Positions 8,706 to 19,259 of a DNA stretch of 38,813 nucleotides are shown piece after piece. The notes under the pieces are model-generated. The model ran no database searches and was not told the origin of the DNA. It was given only the letters and a program-made list of their open reading frames with translations. The stretch is from Gemmatimonas phototrophica. GTDB lineage: Bacteria > Latescibacterota > UBA2968 > UBA8231. Both the position numbers and the translations under genes were made by a program. The stretch's first letter is position 1. The number at the start of each line of letters is the position of its first letter. The stretch covers positions 1-38,813 of the forward strand of contig CAMAVQ010000020.1 of NCBI GenBank assembly GCA_945861755.1, given 5' to 3'.

Positions 8706-8975
8706 TCAGCGGGCCTGCGCCTGAACCAGCCGCTCTTCGACCAAGCTGCGGCGCACCTGGGCCCGCTGGTGCTGCTGCTGCACCCGCATCCGGGCCTTGC
8801 GCACCACCAGTTGTTCCTGGCGCAGGGCCTGCAACTGGGACAGCAGCGAGCGCACCTCGCGGTCCTTGGCCTTGAGTACTTCCAGCAGCTGGCGCAGCTG
8901 GAAGGCGAGCAGGTATTTGACGAAGATGGGCACCGCCAGCAGCAGCGCCGCAATCAGGGTGATCTGGGTCGACAT
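8706..8975 (-). CDS. Small membrane-anchored coiled-coil protein, unknown function
   Basis: 89 aa with one N-terminal membrane segment (ITLIAALLLAVPIFVKYLLAF, about residues 4-25). The rest is a long, strongly charged, Gln/Arg-rich amphipathic helix likely to form a coiled coil. GGAG lies 11 nt before the ATG. The topology (short N-terminal anchor, cytoplasmic helix) recalls small phage-shock or division accessory proteins, but I recognise no family. It is convergent with the lipoprotein gene (2 nt between stops) and divergent from larB. Confidence 0.65.
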   Translation of the reverse strand: MSTQITLIAALLLAVPIFVKYLLAFQLRQLLEVLKAKDREVRSLLSQLQALRQEQLVVRKARMRVQQQHQRAQVRRSLVEERLVQAQAR

Positions 8976-9127
8976 GGGCAGAAGCTCTCCGGCACGCCGG
9001 GATCTATCCCCGGTTCAACTTAGGACAAAGCAACGCCCGTGCCACTTCCTCCTGCCCCTGAGTCCCGGCTCATCCGCATGCTGAAGCCCAGCAGTTTTTT
9101 CCACCACCCGGCCTCTCCTTCCCCTGG

Positions 9128-9155
9128 TTGACAGCCCCCGCGCTCTTGTTTTATT
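9128..9155 (+). promoter_or_regulatory. larB: Sigma-70-type promoter for larB, probably near-leaderless
   Basis: TTGACA (9128-9133), 16 bp, TTTATT (9150-9155). Only 10 bases separate the -10 from the larB ATG, so the predicted start leaves a 2-4 nt leader. No Shine-Dalgarno is present (the stretch is pyrimidine-rich), in keeping with leaderless translation. Confidence 0.5.
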
Positions 9156-9165
9156 TCCTTTCCCT

Positions 9166-9933
9166 ATGGATAGACGCAGCGTCGAACACTTACTCCGCCA
9201 GGTAGCCGCCGGCGAAGTCTCCGCCGAAGAGGCCGCCCACCAGCTTCAAAGCCTGCCCTTCGAGGACCTCGGTTTCGCCCGCATCGACCACCACCGCGCC
9301 CTGCGCCGGGGGTATCCCGAGACCATCTTCTGCCAGGGCAAAACCACCGCCCAGATCCTGGCCATCGCCCAGCGGCTGGCCGCCCACGGCTCCCTGGTGC
9401 TGGCCACCCGGCTCAACCCGGAGGCTGCCCAGGCCCTGGTGCAGCATTTTCCCCGCGCCGAATACGACGAATTGGCCCGCGTGGTCCTCATCCCTCCGGA
9501 CGATATGCCGCTGGCCGAACAAGGCCTAGTGGTGGTGGCCTGCGCCGGCACCGCCGACCTGCCGGTGGCCCGCGAGGCCATGATCACCGCCCGGGCCATG
9601 GGTGCCAAGGTGGAGGGCATCTTCGACGTGGGGGTGGCCGGCATCCACCGCCTGCTGGCCTACACCGACAGGCTGCGGGCGGCGCGGGTGGTGGTGGTGG
9701 TGGCCGGCATGGAAGGGGCCCTGGCCAGCGTGGTAGGCGGGCTGGTCGATTCTCCGGTGGTCGCCGTGCCCACCAGTGTGGGCTACGGGGCCAGCTTCAA
9801 CGGCCTTTCCGCCCTGCTGACCATGCTCAACTCCTGCGCTTCGGGGGTGGTGGTGGTCAACATCGACAACGGCTTCGGCGCCGGATACGCCGCTGCCCTG
9901 ATCAACAACCGCACCCGCACCCCCGAGGAATAA
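9166..9933 (+). CDS. larB: LarB-type pyridinium-3,5-biscarboxylate mononucleotide synthase
   Basis: First enzyme of the nickel-pincer (NPN) cofactor pathway: it carboxylates and hydrolyses nicotinic acid adenine dinucleotide. It is 255 aa and related to PurE-type AIR carboxylases. The PurE-like core shows GTADLPVAREAMITARAMGAKVEGIFDVGVAGIHR in pieces across residues 128-162, VVAGMEGALASVVGG (178-192) and VPTSVGYGASFNGLSALLTMLNSCASG; C224 matches the catalytic cysteine of LarB. The N-terminal helices (about 1-35) are typical of the family. The partners LarC and LarE are not in this window. Three bases separate its stop from the next gene. An orphan or older 'AIR carboxylase-like / CpmA' label is the main alternative. 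Confidence 0.88.
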   Translation: MDRRSVEHLLRQVAAGEVSAEEAAHQLQSLPFEDLGFARIDHHRALRRGYPETIFCQGKTTAQILAIAQRLAAHGSLVLATRLNPEAAQALVQHFPRAEYDELARVVLIPPDDMPLAEQGLVVVACAGTADLPVAREAMITARAMGAKVEGIFDVGVAGIHRLLAYTDRLRAARVVVVVAGMEGALASVVGGLVDSPVVAVPTSVGYGASFNGLSALLTMLNSCASGVVVVNIDNGFGAGYAAALINNRTRTPEE

Positions 9934-9936
9934 TCG

Positions 9937-10590
9937 ATGAGCAAGGCTTCCAGGCAGCGCGCCGTCCACCAGCCCATCCACTCGTCGGCTCCCGGCTATT
10001 TCATTTCGCCGCTCAAACTCTTCGGGGGCGGCCTGCTCTTGGTGGTGCTCAGTTTCAGCGCCGGGGTTCTGGTCCAGGGCGAGCTGGCCGGGGCGCCAAA
10101 GCCGGCCAGCCCTGCGGTCGCGCCTCCCCCCATCTCGCTGGCCGCCCCGCAGGGAGGGCCGGACCGGATGGCACTCATGCAGACCATCCAGCAACTCAGG
10201 GAGCACCTGGACCACGCCTCCGAAGACCTCGAGACCCGCCTCCAGTTGGCCAACGCCCTCTTCGACAGCGAGAACTTCGAGGAGGCCGCAGTCCACTACC
10301 GGATAATCCTCGAAAAACGCCCCCAAGACCCCGACGTGCGCACCGACCTGGGCACCGCCCTGCACCGCAGCGGGCACCACCAGGAAGCCGTGGCCGAATT
10401 CAAAAAAGCCCTCCAGTACGTCCCCAATCACCTCAACGCCAATTACAACCTGGGCGTGGTCCTGGCCAACGAGTTACACGACCAGGCCGGCGCTGCCCAG
10501 GCCTGGAAACGCGTGCTGGAGCTGGCACCCAACTCGCCCCAGGCCGCCCAGGTGCGCATCTCCATGCCCCAGTTGCAGGCCACCCGCTAG
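9937..10590 (+). CDS. Membrane-anchored tetratricopeptide-repeat protein
   Basis: 217 aa. A short cytoplasmic start is followed by one transmembrane segment (LFGGGLLLVVLSFSAGVLVQG, about residues 28-48), a Pro/Ala-rich linker and then at least three TPR units (about 85-205; for example LANALFDSENFEEAAVHYRIIL, LGTALHRSGHHQEAVAEFKKAL and LGVVLANELHDQAGAAQAWKRVL). It probably acts as a protein-interaction scaffold outside the inner membrane. It starts 3 nt after larB and is co-transcribed with it; a functional link to nickel-pincer assembly is possible but unproven. Repeats of this kind resemble NrfG/CcmH-type assembly factors in layout. Confidence 0.8.
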   Translation: MSKASRQRAVHQPIHSSAPGYFISPLKLFGGGLLLVVLSFSAGVLVQGELAGAPKPASPAVAPPPISLAAPQGGPDRMALMQTIQQLREHLDHASEDLETRLQLANALFDSENFEEAAVHYRIILEKRPQDPDVRTDLGTALHRSGHHQEAVAEFKKALQYVPNHLNANYNLGVVLANELHDQAGAAQAWKRVLELAPNSPQAAQVRISMPQLQATR

Positions 10591-10594
10591 TATC

Positions 10595-10670
10595 CATCAC
10601 CGTGATGTTGAGGTGTCGTCGTGGAGTGACCCACGCCGCGCGGTCACACCCGTCAAAGCCAACGTGACGG
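10595..10670 (+). promoter_or_regulatory. Three consecutive hairpins in the leader between the TPR gene and mobA
   Basis: Stem 1 is CATCA/TGATG (10595-10599, 10603-10607). Stem 2 is GTGACC/GGTCAC (10626-10631, 10642-10647). Stem 3 is CCGTCA/TGACGG (10650-10655, 10665-10670). The distal arm of stem 3 ends in the first two G of the GGAG that serves as mobA's Shine-Dalgarno (10669-10672). None is followed by a T-run, so they are not ordinary terminators. An RNA-level control of mobA is possible. I could not match the arrangement to the known Moco RNA motif by eye. Confidence 0.4.
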
Positions 10671-10679
10671 AGCGCTAGG

Positions 10680-11276
10680 GTGATCCCCTTTTCGGCGGCG
10701 ATCCTGGCCGGCGGCCAGAGCCGGCGCATGGGCCGCGACAAGGCCCTGCTTCAACTGGGCGGCCAGTCCCTCATCGAACGGGTGCTGGCTGCGGTGCGCC
10801 CCCTAGCCTGCCCCAGCTTCATCGTCGCCCGCCAGGCCACTGATCACACCCACCTGGGCCTGCCCGTCTTCCCCGACCAGTATCCCGACACCGGCCCGCT
10901 GGGCGGCCTGTGTACCGCCCTCCACCACGCCTCCACTCCAACCCTGCTGCTTTTGGCCTGCGACCTGCCCTTCCTCACCCCCGAATTCCTGCGTTTCCTC
11001 GTCGAGCGCCTGGGCCAACACCAGGCCGCAGTGCCGCAAAGCCCCGAGGGGCTGCATCCCCTGTGTGCCGCCTATGCGACTTCCTGCCTGCCTGCGGTTG
11101 AGCGCCTGCTCGACCAGCAGGAAGGCCGCATGCACACCCTGTGCCGCCAGCTCGACCTGCGTGTGCTGACGCCAGAAGAATGGCAGCCCTTCGACCCCCA
11201 CGGTCTGCTCCTCTCCAACCTCAACACCCCCGAAGAGTACCAGCGCGCCGAGGCGTCGCTGTCCGGGCGCGCCTGA
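10680..11276 (+). CDS. mobA: Molybdenum cofactor guanylyltransferase MobA
   Basis: Transfers GMP from GTP to molybdopterin cofactor, giving MGD for DMSO-reductase-family enzymes. It is 198 aa, normal for the family. The nucleotide-binding signature AAILAGGQSRRMGRDKALLQLGG occupies residues 6-28. YPDTGPLGGLCTAL and the metal-binding LLACDLPFL follow in the expected order, and the protein ends with LNTPEEY. The GTG at 10680 is used because GGAG lies 7 nt upstream and the conserved N-terminus begins immediately. No other molybdopterin genes are present nearby. A sibling nucleotidyltransferase such as MocA is the alternative. Confidence 0.88.
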   Translation: MIPFSAAILAGGQSRRMGRDKALLQLGGQSLIERVLAAVRPLACPSFIVARQATDHTHLGLPVFPDQYPDTGPLGGLCTALHHASTPTLLLLACDLPFLTPEFLRFLVERLGQHQAAVPQSPEGLHPLCAAYATSCLPAVERLLDQQEGRMHTLCRQLDLRVLTPEEWQPFDPHGLLLSNLNTPEEYQRAEASLSGRA

Positions 11277-11347
11277 GCCGACCCTTTGCTGTTGACAGAG
11301 CATGGCCCTTTGCGGACCCTAGACAGGACCTTCAAAGGAGCTCTTCC

Positions 11348-12988
11348 ATGATCCAGCCCCACCTCCGCCTCACTGGTATCCTCACCCTGCTCCTCCTCAC
11401 CCTGGGGTCCTGGCATCCAGGCCGCAGCCTGGTCGCCGTGGACGCCGTCTCAGCGGCCACCAAACCGGGGCAGTCGGTGGTGGGCATCGTCCGTTCAGAT
11501 TACGAGAAGCTAAAGCAGCCCACCCCGCCGGATGCCGAGCTGAGCGAGACCCAGATCGAGGAGGTCACCCGCTGGGCCGTGGCCATGGGCGGCGGCCTGC
11601 AGAGCGTCGTCGACGCCCGTGCCGAATGGGTCGCCATCAAAGTGAACATCGTCGAGCTGAAGAAACCCGGCTCCGGAGTAGTCACCGATGCGCGGGTGGT
11701 CAAGGCCGTGGTGAAGCTGGCCCACGAGGCCGCTCCTGAGGCGCGTATCTCCATTGTCGAGGGCTCCGGGGAATGGATCGCCCCCGACGTGCCCGGCGCC
11801 GACACCACCGGCGCCCAGGTGGAGGACGGCTGGGCCGAGGCCGGGTACCGGGCTCTGCTCACCGATCCCGAGCTGCACGGCATTCACCTCGATCTCATCG
11901 ATCTCAACATCGACGAGGCGGTGCTGACTACCGTGCCCGACAAATGGCATGCCCGCGAGCAGTTCTGGGTGCCACGGACCCTGCTCGATTGCGACGCCCT
12001 CATCGACGTGCCGGTGATGAAGATCACCCAGGACGTGGGCATGACCTGCGCCATGAAAAACTTTATCGGCATCGCTCCTGGGCTCAAATACGGCTGGCCC
12101 AAGATGCGCGGGCGGCCGGGCGTGGGGCCGGGCATCCCCCATACCCCCCAGATCCTCGACGAGACCATCGTCGATCTCACCGTTCTGGCCAATCCGGTGT
12201 TTACCGTGGTCGACGCCATCGTCGCCATGGAGAAGGATAAGACCGACCGCCGTGGGGGCGTCCCGGTGCGTATGAACACCGTTATCGCCGGTTCCGACAT
12301 CGTCGCCGTTGACGCCACCTGCGCCCGCCTGATGGGCCTCAACCCAGACGATCTCGAATTCATCACCCTGGCCGCTCACGAGGGCATGGGCCGGATGGAC
12401 GAAGACCAGATCACCGTCAACGGCCAGTCCGTGGCCCTGGTCGCCCGGCGTTTCGTGCGGCCCCCCTCGGGCGACGGGGCCTGGAGCGAGATGGGCCACT
12501 ACGGGCAGGGCAACCGGACCTGGCTGCTCAAACGCCTGGCCGACGGCGAGACTGCCGATGCGCAAGCCAAGCCGCATCCAGGCAAAGAGAGCTGGTCCGA
12601 GCCGGCCTACTTCTCCGACGACCGCATCGACCTGGCTAAATTTTTCGAGGGGTTCAAAGAGGGTAGGGTGTCGGGGTTCGCCGAGTTCTACCTGCCCCAG
12701 GCCACCCAGGCCGAGCTGTGGCTGGGCTCAGACGAGGATCTGGTGGTCTGGATCGACGGGCAGGAAGTCTACCGCTACGCCGGCACCCGCCGCCACCATC
12801 TGCCCAACGACCGGGTGCCGGTGACCATCGAGGCCGGCAGCCATCAGCTACTCATCGAGATGAGGCAGACCGGGGGGCGCTGCGAATTCAGTCTCAACAT
12901 CTGCGAGAGCGAAAAAGACCCCCGCTACGAGGGCAATCGGGTGAAGGGGCTGAAATTCGGCACCCCCACTCAGAGCAAGGGCAGCTGA
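11348..12988 (+). CDS. Exported DUF362 protein with a C-terminal beta-sandwich domain
   Basis: 546 aa. The ATG at 11348 is set by a strong AAAGGAG 7 nt upstream. An N-terminal hydrophobic stretch (GILTLLLLTLGSW) looks like a signal peptide. The DUF362 core (about residues 45-370) shows the family landmarks: WVAIKVNIV, CDALIDVPVMKITQDVGMTCAMKNFIG, VVDAIVAMEKD and SDIVAVDATCARLMGL. DUF362 has no settled biochemical role and no 4Fe-4S cysteine cluster is seen here. Residues about 415-540 add a galactose-binding/PA14-like beta-sandwich (FAEFYLPQATQAELWLGSDEDLVVWIDGQEVYRYAG). A TTGACA at 11292 with a poor -10 could be an internal promoter. It is convergent with the GH42-like gene. Confidence 0.8.
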   Translation: MIQPHLRLTGILTLLLLTLGSWHPGRSLVAVDAVSAATKPGQSVVGIVRSDYEKLKQPTPPDAELSETQIEEVTRWAVAMGGGLQSVVDARAEWVAIKVNIVELKKPGSGVVTDARVVKAVVKLAHEAAPEARISIVEGSGEWIAPDVPGADTTGAQVEDGWAEAGYRALLTDPELHGIHLDLIDLNIDEAVLTTVPDKWHAREQFWVPRTLLDCDALIDVPVMKITQDVGMTCAMKNFIGIAPGLKYGWPKMRGRPGVGPGIPHTPQILDETIVDLTVLANPVFTVVDAIVAMEKDKTDRRGGVPVRMNTVIAGSDIVAVDATCARLMGLNPDDLEFITLAAHEGMGRMDEDQITVNGQSVALVARRFVRPPSGDGAWSEMGHYGQGNRTWLLKRLADGETADAQAKPHPGKESWSEPAYFSDDRIDLAKFFEGFKEGRVSGFAEFYLPQATQAELWLGSDEDLVVWIDGQEVYRYAGTRRHHLPNDRVPVTIEAGSHQLLIEMRQTGGRCEFSLNICESEKDPRYEGNRVKGLKFGTPTQSKGS

Positions 12989-13049
12989 GGTCGGTGCAGA
13001 CTCCGGAAGAGGGTCGGGAGAAAGGCTGTAGTGGGTCGCTCTCCGACGC

Positions 13050-15248
13050 CTACGCCAACCAGTGATCGTCTAACAACTTGCGCGACCCCGTGTAATAGAG
13101 CGCCGAGGAAGCCGGCGGCAACTCCACCGCAAAAGAGTTGGTATCGCCGGCCAACTCCCGGTCGTGATACAAATCGTACACCACCTCCACCCGCTCTGGC
13201 AGCGCCAAGGTGCGCCCCCCGCCGGCCACGGTGTGGATGCCCAGCAACTGCCGCGTGGCGTGCAACACGTCCCCGGCCTCGCTGTACAGATGCACCCCCG
13301 CATGGCGGGCGATGCCGCGCAGCACCGGTGCCGGGATATTGGGCGCGGCCACGTACACAGAGCGCCAGTCCCCGAACTCCTTGACCCCCATGCCCGGCTT
13401 GCAGCGCCCCAGCGAATAGGTCACCTGCCCCAGACAGGTGGCCTCAGGATCTTCGAGATGGAAGAGTGGCCCCAGGGCCGTGTGGGTGCCCCAGAACAAA
13501 TCTTGTGGCACCTGGCGGGTGATGGGATGGGAGAAGTCGGTGAGGTGCATCTGCACCCCCCAGGCACTGTCGCCCTTGCCAAAACGGAAGCCGGTCAGCG
13601 CGGCCATGTGCTCCAACCCCGGCGCCTCCCCCAGGTACCCAGCTCCATAAATCCACAGGGCGGTACGCCCCTCGCGCCGCACCACCTCGGCGATGGCCTC
13701 GCGGCGCTGCTGGTCCACTTTCCAGGCGTTCAGGAAGATATAGAGCTTGTAGGGCGGCAGCCGGCCTTCGGTCAGATCCTGCAGGAGATACACGTCGTGC
13801 GGGGCGCCGAAACGGGCCAGGCCCTGCACCCGCTGGTAGAAGATACCGGGCAGGTTGAAACTGTTGCGCAGGGTCTCGTGTATAAAACTCTCGTCGTCCA
13901 CCAGCACCGCCACCTCGGCCTGGGGTTCGCGCTCCAGGTGCAGCGAGAACTCGCCCAGCCGCTGGAAACGCCGCAGCCAGGGATTGAAGGGGCTGGGCTC
14001 GGTGGCCGGGTGGCTCAGATAGGTGCCAGCCGGATAATCGGCGAACCACCAGATGGCCATCGCATGGGTGAGGGCGTAATCCATGCCGCGCTGGTGGATG
14101 GCCACCGCGTGTCCAAAAGCGTAGTTGCGCCCATCCGGGTCCATCAGGTTGTGGAGGCGCGAGTCCTCCTCGTAGATGTAGAGCTTGCCGTGTAAGCGCA
14201 CCGACTCACTGGGCGGCATGGCCAGGCCATCCCCGCCCAGGCCCCTAAAAGCGTACCCGTACGGACTGACGATGAAGTCCACCTCCGGGGCTTCCAGCAC
14301 CCGGCGCAGCCCCAGGTGGCCGCTGCGCTGGATGGTCGAATACCCCCCGTCGATGGGCGCGCCAAAGTAGCAGTCGTTCCAGGCCTGGTCCATCAGGTAG
14401 CCAAAAAAAGCCCCGGCCAGGGCCCGGCCCTCGGTGAGGGTCTTCACCGTGCGGCAGAAGCCGATCAGCCGCTCGGCCGTCAGCTCGGCCAGGGCCCGGT
14501 AGTAATCGATGACCGGCCTTTCCCTGGCGGCGTCGCGGAAATGCAGTTGGGTGGTGACGTGCTGGGCCGCAAAGCTGGGCACCTCGGCGCTGGCGAAACT
14601 TGCGCCCGGATCATCCCAGGCCGCCCGCAGCGCCCCTTCGTCCTCTCCGTACTGCCGGCGCAGCCAGGCGCGGAAATAGCGGCGCATCGGCTCGCTGTAG
14701 TCGCCGGTGAGCACACTCATGGAGGTGGTGTTCTTGACCCACTCGCCGCAGATGCCGGGGCAGAGCTGGTAGGCGACCACCCTGTCCTCCAGGCCCCAAT
14801 GTCGCAGGTGGGTCACGTAACCCTGTAGCAGATCCTCTACCTGGACCCGCCACACCTCGGAGGCATAGGACATATTGAGCCGCCGGCCCTCCGAGTCAAT
14901 CTCGCACTCTTCGGGGTACCGCTCGTTCCACCAGGGGGCGGTTTCGAGGTAGATGCGCAGATGGAAAAGCGCCTGCGGGTCAGCGCGCAGGATGCCGCGC
15001 AGGTAGGGCTCCAAAAGGGAGAAATCGAAGTGGGCCGCCTGTCCCGGCCCTGGGCCGCACCACTCGCCTCCCAAACCCAGGGCGCAGAGATGGACCCCGG
15101 CCTCGCCAAAGGCGCGGATCGCCCCTTCGTTGGGCAGCGTGCCGTCGGGTGCCATCGGGGCCGACAGCCACTGCATGCTGGCAAAGGTGGGCACCCCGTC
15201 GAGGAAGAGGGTCGGGGCGCCCCGGTGCTGCCTGACCTCGGCCTTCAC
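13050..15248 (-). CDS. GH42-like glycoside hydrolase (beta-galactosidase-type TIM barrel)
   Basis: Predicted 732-aa glycosidase without a signal peptide. The N-terminal TIM barrel includes LFLDGVPTFASMQWL, IYLETAPWWNERYPEE and DRVVAYQLCPGICGEW; E169 in GEW is the likely acid/base. KLYIYEEDSRLHN (E360/E361) lies where the nucleophile is expected. After about residue 390 comes a trimerisation-like region (AVLVDDESFIHETL, KLYIFLNAW, ALWIYGAGYL) and a C-terminal beta domain. The start is the GTG at 15248, two bases after the stop of the upstream PhyH gene, with no SD of its own, so translation is probably coupled. A much longer open frame upstream (to 15656) only mirrors the PhyH gene and is not coding. 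The substrate is unknown. Confidence 0.75.
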   Translation of the reverse strand: MKAEVRQHRGAPTLFLDGVPTFASMQWLSAPMAPDGTLPNEGAIRAFGEAGVHLCALGLGGEWCGPGPGQAAHFDFSLLEPYLRGILRADPQALFHLRIYLETAPWWNERYPEECEIDSEGRRLNMSYASEVWRVQVEDLLQGYVTHLRHWGLEDRVVAYQLCPGICGEWVKNTTSMSVLTGDYSEPMRRYFRAWLRRQYGEDEGALRAAWDDPGASFASAEVPSFAAQHVTTQLHFRDAARERPVIDYYRALAELTAERLIGFCRTVKTLTEGRALAGAFFGYLMDQAWNDCYFGAPIDGGYSTIQRSGHLGLRRVLEAPEVDFIVSPYGYAFRGLGGDGLAMPPSESVRLHGKLYIYEEDSRLHNLMDPDGRNYAFGHAVAIHQRGMDYALTHAMAIWWFADYPAGTYLSHPATEPSPFNPWLRRFQRLGEFSLHLEREPQAEVAVLVDDESFIHETLRNSFNLPGIFYQRVQGLARFGAPHDVYLLQDLTEGRLPPYKLYIFLNAWKVDQQRREAIAEVVRREGRTALWIYGAGYLGEAPGLEHMAALTGFRFGKGDSAWGVQMHLTDFSHPITRQVPQDLFWGTHTALGPLFHLEDPEATCLGQVTYSLGRCKPGMGVKEFGDWRSVYVAAPNIPAPVLRGIARHAGVHLYSEAGDVLHATRQLLGIHTVAGGGRTLALPERVEVVYDLYHDRELAGDTNSFAVELPPASSALYYTGSRKLLDDHWLA

Positions 15249-15250
15249 GG

Positions 15251-16084
15251 CTAGGACTTGCGGTTGGGGGTGCGCTCCAGCAGTTGCAGGGGTTGGACGA
15301 TCTTGCGGCGCTCGGGGGTGAGCCGGGCCAGGAGTTCGGGGGAAGGCTGGTACCCCAGGCGGAAATTGCCCCAGGAAGGGCCATAGCGGTACACCACCAC
15401 CCGCCTTTCGCCCTGGTTGCGGCGCCGGGCTGAGCCGTGGGAGATGCCGTCGACAAAGATCACCGAGTCGCCGGCCTTGAGGTGGACCTCTACCGATCCA
15501 GCAGCCCCTTCCACCGTAGCCCCTTCGGGCTTCATACGGTGGGCCGCCAGGTGGGGGTGGGGGAAGTTGGCCTTGTGGCTGCCGGGGATAAGCATGGTGC
15601 CCCCGTCGCCGGGTCCCACGTCGGTGAGCGCGGTGAGCACGTTCACCTGGCCGCACATGAAGCGGCCATTGTGGTAGCGGAACTGGTTGCGCATGATGGG
15701 CGGGGTGCCGCCCGAATGCAGGCCGATGGCTTCGCCGGGGCCGCGAAAATTGGCGAAGTTCTCGTCGATAAAGAGCGGGCCGTGGTGGTAGTCGAAGGTG
15801 CCGGCCCCGCCGACAAAATATTTAATCTTCTCGATCCAGGAGGGATGATCGATGAGCCGCTCGAAGGGTTCACCCGCTTCGTAGGCCTGCTGGTAGTTGA
15901 GCCCGTCCTTGGTGCCGTAGGTATGGGCGTGGACGTAGCCGTACCACTCGCCCGGTGCCAGCCGGGGAATGGCGTCGAGGCAGGTGTTGAGGTCGGCGAC
16001 CTCACCAGCGCTGAGCGCCTGTGGTAGGACGACAAAACCCTGGAGGTCGAAGAGGTAGGTTTCCAGATCGGTAGGTGTGGACAT
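15251..16084 (-). CDS. PhyH-family Fe(II)/2-oxoglutarate oxygenase-like protein with HxG instead of HxD
   Basis: Double-stranded beta-helix protein of 277 aa in the phytanoyl-CoA dioxygenase family. The N-terminal helix-strand is DLQGFVVLPQALSAGEVADL. The core has CGQVNVLTALTDVGPGDGGTMLIPGSHKANFP, then GDSVIFVDGISHGSARR with the distal His 216, then ERRVVVYRY, whose Arg would bind 2-oxoglutarate. The proximal site reads LHSGG (H123, G125), so the usual Asp is missing, and no HxD or HxE occurs anywhere in the protein. The ATG at 16084 is chosen; an in-frame ATG at 16156 would add 24 residues encoded by the tandem repeat. No clear SD was found. It is translationally coupled to the GH42-like gene. 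Substrate unknown. Confidence 0.8.
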   Translation of the reverse strand: MSTPTDLETYLFDLQGFVVLPQALSAGEVADLNTCLDAIPRLAPGEWYGYVHAHTYGTKDGLNYQQAYEAGEPFERLIDHPSWIEKIKYFVGGAGTFDYHHGPLFIDENFANFRGPGEAIGLHSGGTPPIMRNQFRYHNGRFMCGQVNVLTALTDVGPGDGGTMLIPGSHKANFPHPHLAAHRMKPEGATVEGAAGSVEVHLKAGDSVIFVDGISHGSARRRNQGERRVVVYRYGPSWGNFRLGYQPSPELLARLTPERRKIVQPLQLLERTPNRKS

Positions 16085-16230
16085 GGTGGCTGGGGTTGGG
16101 TGAGGTGTGGACCTAGTCCCGGCGGTGGCGGTTGGGGCTTGGTGAGTTGTGGACATGGTGGTTGGGTTGGGGTGTGGACCTAGTCCCGGCGGTGGCAGTT
16201 GGGGTAGGGCGGAGTGTGGACATGATCCCC
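16075..16230 (-). repeat. Imperfect 68-71 bp tandem repeat upstream of the PhyH gene
   Basis: Two near-identical units (16075-16145 and 16146-16213) plus a partial third (16214-16230). Each begins with G(T)GTGGACATG and contains GTGTGGACCTAGTCCCGGCG. The GTGGAC core occurs five times. GGAC-CTA-GTCC (16109-16119 and 16177-16187) is a dyad repeated 68 bp apart. The first unit overlaps the PhyH start codon. The block fills most of the 154-bp gap between ctaB and the PhyH gene. It could be an operator array or simply a replication-slippage product. Confidence 0.85.
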
Positions 16231-16238
16231 TCGTTTTC

Positions 16239-19254
<3,016 letters not shown>

Positions 19255-19259
19255 CTGAA

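Noticed and set aside
11292-11325. TTGACA upstream of the DUF362 gene as a full promoter
   Set aside because: No acceptable -10 lies 16-18 bp downstream; the gene can be transcribed from the larB promoter.
15249-15656. N-terminal extension of the GH42-like gene to an upstream ATG
   Set aside because: It overlaps the conserved part of the PhyH gene on the same strand and encodes Pro/Arg-rich low-complexity sequence; the GTG at 15248 right after the PhyH stop is the better start.
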